From Acidobacteriota bacterium (lineage in GTDB: Bacteria > Acidobacteriota > Terriglobia > Terriglobales > Acidobacteriaceae): 8,147 nt of DNA. Each line of letters begins with the position of its first letter. Position 1 is the first letter of the stretch. The DNA is taken from contig JAJZIF010000154.1 of NCBI GenBank assembly GCA_021810735.1, positions 1 to 8,147 of the forward strand, given 5' to 3'. Below, in pieces: positions 1 to 4,812 of the stretch. The translations under genes and the position numbers were made by a program. The notes under the pieces are model-generated. The model was not told the origin of the DNA. It saw nothing but the letters and a program-made list of their open reading frames with translations, and made no database searches.

Positions 1-79
1 CAAAATACAAAAGGAGCCTTCCCCAGCACGATTACTCCCCACCCTTCAGGCTCATCCTTCGATTGGAAAAGACTGAGCC
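1..79. other. Unassigned left edge, upstream of the coupling-protein gene
   Basis: All three forward frames are open from the window edge: one stops with TGA at 74-76, one at 112-114, and the third shortly after. An upstream gene may therefore end here, but I cannot tell in which frame, and none of the three short tails shows a recognisable motif. The TGA at 74-76 is in frame with the coupling protein and fixes the leftmost possible start of that gene. No promoter or terminator is evident. Confidence 0.3.
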
Positions 80-1822
80 TTGCCACCGTATCCCGATCCA
101 TGCACTCGGCGTGACTTGACTCTGGTCGTGGGCGAGGTCCATCGCCAGCTTGTGCCGCAGCCCAGTCCCTGTCCACGTTGGCTCGTCCTTCCGGAACGCG
201 GCCTCTATACCGGCATCGCCGTTTTCGGCTCCATCGGTTCCGGTAAGACGCTAGCGCTGATTCTGCCTGCGATGCGGCAGTTGTTCTCCTATCGTGCCAA
301 CGACGCGGCAGGGAAACTCTCCGGCCTCGTCCTCGAAGTCAAAGGCGATCTCTGCCGCCAGATGCAAACGATCCTGAAAAGCTGCGGTCGTGCGCAGGAC
401 TATGTCGAGGTCTCGCTCGAAGGCAATGTCCGGTATAACCCGCTGAACAACTCCCTCGATCCCTATGCCCAGGCATTCAACATCGCATCCATCATCACCA
501 GTATCTGGGGCAAGGGCAAAGAGCCTTTTTGGCAGCAGTCCTATACCGACCTTGTCCGCTACGTGATCCTGCTGCATCGTATCCGCGACGGATACGTTAC
601 CTTGATCGACATCTTTCACACCGTGATCAGTGCCGGAGAATTGGAAGAGCTGCTGATCGAAGTTGGCTCGCGTTTCAGTCCGGCCCAGTACATCGGCATC
701 GAAAACCCGCTCTATAAAGACCACGAGCAATTCCTGTCCGCATTCGGGTTTGAAGCGCATCGGGAACTGGACCAATATCTCGCTGTGTGGACGGCCGATC
801 TGGAACAGGTGCTTGCCACCGGAATCGATGGCGAGTTCTTTGTTTACACCCGGCGCCACGCAGGACACGAACCCAGAGATCGATTCGCCAGCGTCCAGTA
901 TTGGTACTGGGAGCACTGGAAGTTCTTCCGCTCCGAAGTCAAAACCTCCATCATCCAGGGCATCGCGGTGTTTCTGTCACTGTTTGAAACCGATCCTCAA
1001 GTTCGCCGCGTTTTCTGTCCACCGAAGGAACTGTATCAGGGCAAAGAATGTGCGGCCGATCCCGATGGCATTGTCCTCGCTCCCTTTGAAGAACTGATCG
1101 AATCCGGCAAAGTCGTGGGTCTCAACTTTCCCGTGGCCCTCAATCCGGCTCTGGCCAAGACCATCGGCACCATGATGAAGGTGAACTACCAGCGTGCCGT
1201 GCAATTGCGCATTCCAAAGATGGACGCCCACCCGGACAAGCACTTCCGTCCAACCGTCTTCCTCTGCGACGAGTACCAGAACTTCGCCACCGTCGGCGGC
1301 GACAATCCCACGGGCGACGAGCGCTTTCTTTCCATCTCGCGCCAGCCGAAATGCATTCCGATTGTGGCCACGCAAAGTCTTTCGTCCTTAAAGGAAGCGC
1401 TACCCAACGAAGGCGTCAAGACCCTGCTGCAGGCATTCCGGACGAAGGTCTTCCTCACGACCTCAGACCCCGAGACGGCCCGCTATGCATCGGAGCTCTG
1501 CGGCAAGACAGAAAAAACACACATCAGTTATACGGTCTCGGAGTCCAGCAGCAATGCCAACGTTGGCTGGATCAGTGGCCGCACATCGTCGAACAGAGGA
1601 TCGGTCTCCGCCTCCAAGCAATACCAGAAACAAAAAGAGCCGTTATTTGACGAGCGTGTGTTCTTTGAATTGAAGAATGCGCAGTCCGTCATTGCGGCCT
1701 ACGACGGCATCAGTCCGCTGCCTGCCACCTACTGCTACCTGAAGCCGGACTTTCTGCCCATCTGGATGACCTGGTTTGAACAGGAGCGGATCGGCTTCGA
1801 TCCCCGGAGGATACAACCGTGA
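80..1822 (+). CDS. traG: TraG/VirD4-type conjugative coupling ATPase, without visible N-terminal membrane segment
   Basis: This is a type IV coupling protein: a hexameric ATPase at the inner membrane that recruits the relaxase-DNA complex and feeds it to the mating channel. Seen in the 580-residue product: Walker A GSIGSGKT at residues 50-57, a 'GLVLEVKGD' strand at 82-90, Walker B VFLCDE at 393-398, and the conserved segment 'CIPIVATQSLSSL' at 425-437 typical of the TraG/TraD C-terminal (TraM-recognition) domain. The first codon is TTG at 80, just after an in-frame TGA at 74-76. Only a weak purine stretch (65-71) precedes it, and TTG at 116 or GTG at 128 are alternative starts. Family members usually carry one or two transmembrane helices before Walker A. 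Here only about 49 residues precede it and none is hydrophobic enough to span a membrane, so the protein is either a soluble variant or 5'-truncated. The gene overlaps trbB by four bases. Family assignment is firm; the start is uncertain. Confidence 0.88.
   Translation: MPPYPDPCTRRDLTLVVGEVHRQLVPQPSPCPRWLVLPERGLYTGIAVFGSIGSGKTLALILPAMRQLFSYRANDAAGKLSGLVLEVKGDLCRQMQTILKSCGRAQDYVEVSLEGNVRYNPLNNSLDPYAQAFNIASIITSIWGKGKEPFWQQSYTDLVRYVILLHRIRDGYVTLIDIFHTVISAGELEELLIEVGSRFSPAQYIGIENPLYKDHEQFLSAFGFEAHRELDQYLAVWTADLEQVLATGIDGEFFVYTRRHAGHEPRDRFASVQYWYWEHWKFFRSEVKTSIIQGIAVFLSLFETDPQVRRVFCPPKELYQGKECAADPDGIVLAPFEELIESGKVVGLNFPVALNPALAKTIGTMMKVNYQRAVQLRIPKMDAHPDKHFRPTVFLCDEYQNFATVGGDNPTGDERFLSISRQPKCIPIVATQSLSSLKEALPNEGVKTLLQAFRTKVFLTTSDPETARYASELCGKTEKTHISYTVSESSSNANVGWISGRTSSNRGSVSASKQYQKQKEPLFDERVFFELKNAQSVIAAYDGISPLPATYCYLKPDFLPIWMTWFEQERIGFDPRRIQP
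1806..1810 (+). promoter_or_regulatory. Ribosome binding site for trbB
   Basis: GGAGG lies inside the last codons of the coupling-protein gene, eight bases before the GTG at 1819. It supports the GTG start and, with the GTGA stop/start overlap, points to translational coupling. Confidence 0.75.
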
Positions 1823-2739
1823 GCTTTGCAATCATTTTGCCGTTTTTGAAACCGATCCAGCACTTGCTGACATCCGAAACTGTCTCCGAGATCATGGTCA
1901 ATCCCGACTCCTCAGTCTGGATCGAGGAAGCTGGCGTGATCCAGCTTCTGCCGGGAACACGCTTCGCGGATGGCGCGCTGCTGACCGCCCTGGAAGTGAT
2001 CGCCAACAAATTCGGCAAGAAACTCAATGCCGGCTCTCCCATCCTGAACCTGCGCCTGCCCGATGGCAGCCGCATGGCGGCCCTGATTCCGCCGGTCGTC
2101 CATCCTGCGCCGCTGTTGACCATCCGCAAATTCACTTCGCGCAATTTCACCATGTCTGACCTGGTTGAGCGCGGAATGCTCACTGCGGACCAGGCGACTC
2201 GGCTCGCAGCCTCGGTCCGGTGCGGAGACAACCTGCTGATTTCTGGCGGAACTTCCTCCGGAAAGACGACGCTCCTCAACGTGCTCGCAGACTGCATCCC
2301 GGCAGAGGAACGTATTCTGATTCTCGAAGATACCGCAGAGCTGCATATTCGCAAGCCGCATGTTGTATGCGCCGAGGCACAGCTCGATACCCACAAAGCT
2401 CAGATTGGGTTTGGCGATCTATTGAAAGCGTCCCTTCGCCACCGACCGGACCGGATCGTGGTCGGCGAGATCCGGGGCGCGGAAGCACGCATCTTCCTGG
2501 ACGCGCTCCACACCGGCCACCGCGGATCCTTATCCACCATCCACGCCAACAGCGCGATCGATGCCATCTCCCGCCTGGCGGCTCTGGCCCTGCGAGGACA
2601 AGCCACCGGCGACCTCGCGGCCACCCGTGCCGAAGCGGAACGGAGTCTGGATTGCATCGTGCAGCTCACCCGCGACGGCGGAGTCCGCCGCGTAGCCGAG
2701 ATCCGCCCCTTGAGGCATGCATCGGACATCGCGATCTAA
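1819..2739 (+). CDS. trbB: TrbB/VirB11-type conjugal transfer ATPase
   Basis: This is a member of the VirB11/TrbB/CpaF secretion ATPases: cytoplasmic hexamers at the base of the T4SS that power pilus assembly and switch to DNA transport. The product has 306 residues, close to the usual 320 for TrbB. In order: an N-terminal domain (about 1-105) with 'SEIMVNPD' at 23-30; Walker A GGTSSGKT at 143-150; Asp box ILILEDTAEL at 166-175; Walker B IVVGEIRG at 213-220; and His box from HTGHRG to STIHA at 231-243. All key residues are intact, so the enzyme should be active. The start is GTG, overlapping the upstream TGA as GTGA, with GGAGG eight bases upstream, so it is cotranscribed with traG. Unlike known trb operons, no trbC follows; the next gene is on the opposite strand and their stop codons overlap. 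CpaF of Tad pili is a relative, but the traG neighbour favours TrbB. Confidence 0.9.
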   Translation: MSFAIILPFLKPIQHLLTSETVSEIMVNPDSSVWIEEAGVIQLLPGTRFADGALLTALEVIANKFGKKLNAGSPILNLRLPDGSRMAALIPPVVHPAPLLTIRKFTSRNFTMSDLVERGMLTADQATRLAASVRCGDNLLISGGTSSGKTTLLNVLADCIPAEERILILEDTAELHIRKPHVVCAEAQLDTHKAQIGFGDLLKASLRHRPDRIVVGEIRGAEARIFLDALHTGHRGSLSTIHANSAIDAISRLAALALRGQATGDLAATRAEAERSLDCIVQLTRDGGVRRVAEIRPLRHASDIAI

Positions 2740-2966
2740 TCTTCTGCGGGCATGTCCTGGTGCTCCCTTAGAATCTCCAACTTCCCCCCGGCTTCCCGGT
2801 AATGTTTCGCTTCCACCGTGGCCTCGACCTGCAGTGTGACCGTGAACATGGTGCCATCGGTAAATTCGATGTGCACCTCGCGGCCATATCGAGGGTCGTC
2901 CAGTATTTTGAAACTTTGCACTGTCCGGTTGACCAGCTCCGTGCATTCCATCGTCGCTCTGTTCAC
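2736..2966 (-). CDS. Small protein of unknown function, divergent from an Xre regulator
   Basis: I do not recognise this 76-residue product. It has no signal peptide, transmembrane segment or cysteine motif. The middle is strand-like ('VHIEFTDGTMFTVTL'), suggesting a small beta-rich fold, and the C-terminus is charged and probably helical ('REAGGKLEILREHQ'). I chose GTG at 2966 because AGGAG (2973-2977) lies six bases upstream. ATG at 2951 (71 residues) is the alternative, and the frame is open back to 3029. The stop at 2736-2738 overlaps the trbB stop at 2737-2739. The gene is divergent from the Xre gene at 3050 and shares its 83-bp regulatory region, so it may be that regulator's target or partner (inference). 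Evidence for a real gene is the good ribosome site, the protein-like composition and the tight packing between neighbours. Confidence 0.65.
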   Translation of the reverse strand: MNRATMECTELVNRTVQSFKILDDPRYGREVHIEFTDGTMFTVTLQVEATVEAKHYREAGGKLEILREHQDMPAED

Positions 2967-3049
2967 CGCAGACTCCTGTAAGTCGATACGACTCGTCTCA
3001 TTCTGTCCCTTATTAGGGGAACCGTCCACTGATCCTCACACTGAGGAGT
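2967..3049. promoter_or_regulatory. Divergent intergenic region with three dyads, candidate Xre operators
   Basis: This 83-bp gap separates the start codons of two divergent genes and must hold both promoters. It contains three short perfect dyads: AGTCG-ATA-CGACT at 2981-2993, CCCT-TATT-AGGG at 3007-3018, and TCCTCA-CAC-TGAGGA at 3033-3047. Their centres lie about 25 and 28 bp apart. The last one covers the GAGGAG just before the Xre start, so a repressor bound there would block its own expression. The arms differ in sequence, so they need not be sites for one protein. No strong -35/-10 pair stands out. Seen: the dyads. Inferred: operator function. Confidence 0.45.
2973..2977 (-). promoter_or_regulatory. 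Ribosome binding site for the 76-residue protein
   Basis: AGGAG on the minus strand, six bases before the GTG at 2966-2964. It decides the start chosen for the small gene in preference to the ATG at 2951. Confidence 0.55.
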
Positions 3050-3322
3050 GTGAAGCGGGCCAAGGCTGCGGAAACCAGGAAATCAAGAAAGGCGAGGACG
3101 GCCCCCTATCAGGTCACCTACGACACCTTCCTTCTACGCTTGATCGAGGCCCGCGAGCAGGCGGGCCTGACCCAGCGAGACGTATCGAAGAAGATGCACA
3201 TGGCGCACTCTTTCCTGTCCAAGTGCGAAACCGGGGAACGTCGCGTCGATGTGATTGAATTTTTGCAACTCGCGAAAATCTACTCCAAACCCCTCGATTA
3301 TTTTCTCAGCGACGACGATTGA
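3050..3322 (+). CDS. Xre-family helix-turn-helix transcriptional regulator
   Basis: A 90-residue Cro/CI-type DNA-binding protein, probably a dimeric repressor. A basic N-terminal arm (about 1-20, rich in Lys/Arg) precedes a single HTH_3 domain at about 27-86. Its signature runs 'LIEAREQAGLTQRDVSKKM' (helices 1-2), then 'AHSFLSKCETGERRVDVIEF' (recognition helix and following turn), ending 'IYSKPLDYFL'. There is no separate ligand or protease domain. The only in-frame start of standard type is GTG at 3050. A GAGGAG at 3043-3048 is only one base away, so initiation may be inefficient, or may use CTG at 3041 or 3029. The gene is divergent from the 76-residue gene and shares the dyad-bearing region with it, which suggests autoregulation. 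Its 3' end overlaps the oppositely oriented LysR gene by 25 bp. Domain call is secure; target is inferred. Confidence 0.85.
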   Translation: MKRAKAAETRKSRKARTAPYQVTYDTFLLRLIEAREQAGLTQRDVSKKMHMAHSFLSKCETGERRVDVIEFLQLAKIYSKPLDYFLSDDD

Positions 3323-4242
3323 TCCCACCTTTCCGGACGGGCACGCAAGACTGCCGTTTTCTTCCAGACCTGATCGCCAAATTCCCGGATCAGCTCATGG
3401 TGATTGTCCTCTCGCTGGAACATCCCGCTTTTCCACGTCAGTACCCGATGGGAAAGCGGCTTGATCGCGATCCCCGGCCTCGCAATGGCGGAGGACTGCG
3501 CGAGTAGACAAATCCCGATCCTCTGCTCCACATACGCCAAGGCTTCCGGAGGCGCAAAGGCATCCGCCACCACGTTCAGATGTACGCCGAACCCGGAATA
3601 GAAGTTGTCGATCTCTTCCTGGAAGGAAGGCATCTGCCTCCTCCCGATTGCAATCAATGCTTGCCCTCGTAGATCCTCAGGGTAAATCGTATGTTTCGCG
3701 CTCATCGGATGGCTGGCCGGGAGACACGCGACCAGCGGCTCCTCATACAGTTGCCGCACGGTGAGGTCCGGATGTTCCTGCGGCAGAAAGCCGAACCCGA
3801 TATGCAGCGTGCCATCCAGGACCTGCTGCACAATCGAGGGCGTCAGCTCCGGCCTGTGCTCGATCTCGACCGGCGGAGCGCCCTCGAAGTGAAACTGGAT
3901 CAGCATGGCCATCAGGCGGGGCGGCAGATACGTCGAATGTCCGACCAGCAGGTGACGTTCCTTCAGCATCAGATAGGCGGCGATCTTCTCCTCGCCAAGC
4001 AAGGCCCGCTCGATCGATTTTTTCGCCTCATCGTAGAGAAGCTCTCCCGCCTGGCTCAGAACGAAGCCCTCTTCCGCAGGGTGAAATAGCCTGGCTCGAG
4101 CGATCCGTTCCGCAACTCGGATTCTCTTGGTCACGGCAGAGGGCGAGATTCCCAACTCCTTGCCCGCCCGGGTCACGCTCTTCTTCTCGGCTGTAGCAAC
4201 CACGGCCATCAGGATTTCCAGGCTGAACTGAGGGAAGCGCAT
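3298..4242 (-). CDS. LysR-family transcriptional regulator
   Basis: A 314-residue LysR-type regulator of normal family length. The winged HTH occupies about residues 5-64: 'FSLEILMAVVATAEKKSVTRAGKELGIS' leads into the recognition helix 'PSAVTKRIRVAE' and 'RLFHPAEEGFVLSQAG'. A coiled linker helix follows at about 65-92, then a periplasmic-binding-like co-inducer domain at about 95-295 ('LLVGHSTYLPP', 'DGTLHIGFGF', 'EEPLVACLPASHP', 'YVEQRIGICLLAQ'). I chose ATG at 4242 because GGAGGG (4250-4255) lies seven bases upstream and the family's conserved N-terminus begins there; the frame is open a further 83 codons but without family similarity. Tn4371-type ICEs carry a LysR-like regulator (TraR) beside traG, so control of the transfer genes is possible. 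The ligand cannot be read from sequence. The 3' end overlaps the Xre gene by 25 bp. Confidence 0.88.
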   Translation of the reverse strand: MRFPQFSLEILMAVVATAEKKSVTRAGKELGISPSAVTKRIRVAERIARARLFHPAEEGFVLSQAGELLYDEAKKSIERALLGEEKIAAYLMLKERHLLVGHSTYLPPRLMAMLIQFHFEGAPPVEIEHRPELTPSIVQQVLDGTLHIGFGFLPQEHPDLTVRQLYEEPLVACLPASHPMSAKHTIYPEDLRGQALIAIGRRQMPSFQEEIDNFYSGFGVHLNVVADAFAPPEALAYVEQRIGICLLAQSSAIARPGIAIKPLSHRVLTWKSGMFQREDNHHELIREFGDQVWKKTAVLRARPERWDQSSSLRK

Positions 4243-4249
4243 CGAAGTA

Positions 4250-4255
4250 CCCTCC
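4250..4255 (-). promoter_or_regulatory. Ribosome binding site for the LysR gene
   Basis: GGAGGG on the minus strand, seven bases before the ATG at 4242-4240. It decides this start over upstream in-frame codons reaching back to 4491. Confidence 0.75.
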
Positions 4256-4262
4256 AGCAGCA

Positions 4263-4289
4263 AGACCGGCATGCAATCCGCTCCGGTCT
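4263..4289 (-). promoter_or_regulatory. Perfect 7-bp dyad in the LysR leader
   Basis: AGACCGG at 4263-4269 and CCGGTCT at 4283-4289 are perfect inverted repeats separated by 13 bp, lying 21-47 bp before the LysR start codon. LysR-type regulators bind interrupted dyads and often autoregulate, so this is a candidate operator. A leader-mRNA hairpin is the alternative. Confidence 0.4.
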
Positions 4290-4296
4290 GCAACCG

Positions 4297-4323
4297 CCTA
4301 TAAAAGTACAGACGGCGCCACAA
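4297..4323 (-). promoter_or_regulatory. Weak candidate promoter for the LysR gene
   Basis: On the minus strand TTGTGG (4323-4318) and TATAGG (4302-4297) resemble -35 and -10 hexamers with a short 15-bp spacer. Transcription would begin at or just before the dyad at 4263-4289. Both boxes match the consensus only partly. Confidence 0.22.
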
Positions 4324-4451
4324 GCTGGGGGAACCTCTGGCGACGGCCATCGGCAAGCTCTGCGGGCGGGTCCACCTTTCGGGGCTGAGCGTGTCCACCC
4401 ACTTCGCTCTATTCGCCATTCCTAGATGCGCGTTTACGTGAGCCGGTTGTA

Positions 4452-4541
4452 TTCGCTGCCCCGAATTTGGGATCGCTGGCTGCCAGACCACGGAAGACCT
4501 TGCTCCCTACGGATCTCGTTGCCGATTGACCGGAATCACTG
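4452..4541. repeat. Pair of degenerate 27-bp direct repeats
   Basis: Copies at 4452-4478 and 4515-4541 share the left part [CT]TCG[CT]TGCC and the right part GG[AG]ATC[AG]CTG, separated by eight variable bases: 15 of 27 positions identical, 15 of 19 within the two conserved parts. Repeated motifs of this size are typical of transposase-binding arrays at IS21-like ends, but the match is modest and chance is not excluded. Confidence 0.3.
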
Positions 4542-4625
4542 TCGTGTGGAGAAGGCGCACGTGAGCCTTTCATCTGGCAACCGCATTCAATTCACCGCAC
4601 CGGACAAGTCTCGTGGGGTACCCAT

Positions 4626-4663
4626 CGCCATTTTGGCGTCAAGAGCTTCGCGTGGCAGCGAAG
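4626..4663. repeat. Two adjacent hairpin-forming inverted repeats
   Basis: CGCCA-TTT-TGGCG at 4626-4638 and CTTCGC-GTGGCA-GCGAAG at 4646-4663 are both perfect. GGGTACCC (4616-4623) lies just before them. Neither is followed by a run of T on either strand, so neither is a standard intrinsic terminator. Confidence 0.4.
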
Positions 4664-4693
4664 GCGGAGGGTGTAACAATGGTTGGCGAGTGA

Positions 4694-4730
4694 GACCAGC
4701 TCGGCCTAGGAATGACTATTCCTGACCAGC
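4694..4730. repeat. Hairpin bracketed by a 7-bp direct repeat
   Basis: GACCAGC occurs at 4694-4700 and again at 4724-4730. Between them sits a perfect inverted repeat, AGGAAT (4708-4713) and ATTCCT (4718-4723), with a 4-base loop. The arrangement resembles a short excision scar or a small recombination site; no function can be shown. Confidence 0.35.
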
Positions 4731-4792
4731 CTTGGACAGCAAGGTAGGCCCTGCCCGATCCCCAAAATGGAAGCCGACGCCAGTCCAGCGAG

Positions 4793-4812
4793 AGCGCTTG
4801 GGCAGAAGCGCT
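4793..4812 (-). terminator. Hairpin at the stop codon of the dehydratase gene, possible terminator
   Basis: AGCGCTT (4793-4799) and AAGCGCT (4806-4812) form a perfect 7-bp stem with a 6-base loop that overlaps the TAG stop at 4813-4811. The position suits a 3' end structure, but no U-tract follows on the minus strand. It may assist termination or protect the mRNA rather than terminate on its own. Confidence 0.35.

Larger units (their letters stand above)
4243..4810. other. Gene-free stretch of about 570 bp between the LysR gene and the polysaccharide block
   Basis: No reading frame here has a convincing start, ribosome site or family motif. From left to right it holds the LysR leader dyad; a GTCCACC repeated at 4370-4376 and 4393-4399; two degenerate 27-bp direct repeats (4452-4478, 4515-4541); a GGGTACCC palindrome at 4616-4623; three hairpins with arms at 4626-4638, 4646-4663 and 4708-4723; a GACCAGC repeat around the last of these; and the hairpin at the 3' end of the dehydratase gene. 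The density of short repeats fits an eroded insertion-sequence end or recombination scar, but no transposase remnant can be named. Confidence 0.5.

Noticed and set aside
251..916. 221-codon minus-strand frame inside the coupling-protein gene
   Set aside because: It is a shadow frame: it overlaps the Walker A region of a clear ATPase and has no motif.
1710..2396. 228-codon minus-strand frame across the traG-trbB junction
   Set aside because: The product is Ser/Arg-rich with no recognisable domain, and the opposite strand encodes the intact TrbB motifs.
4243..4491. N-terminal extension of the LysR gene to an upstream start (397 residues in total)
   Set aside because: The extra 83 residues show no similarity to the LysR fold. 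The conserved N-terminus and a strong GGAGGG site both point to ATG at 4242.
4540..4620. Possible group II intron piece: minus-strand GTGCG motif and a GATGAAAG-containing stretch
   Set aside because: The expected stem does not pair well, and no reverse transcriptase, domain V or other intron core can be found.
4426..4725. 99-codon forward reading frame in the gap between the LysR and dehydratase genes
   Set aside because: No ribosome site, Arg/Ser-rich low-complexity product, no motif, and it runs through several hairpins.
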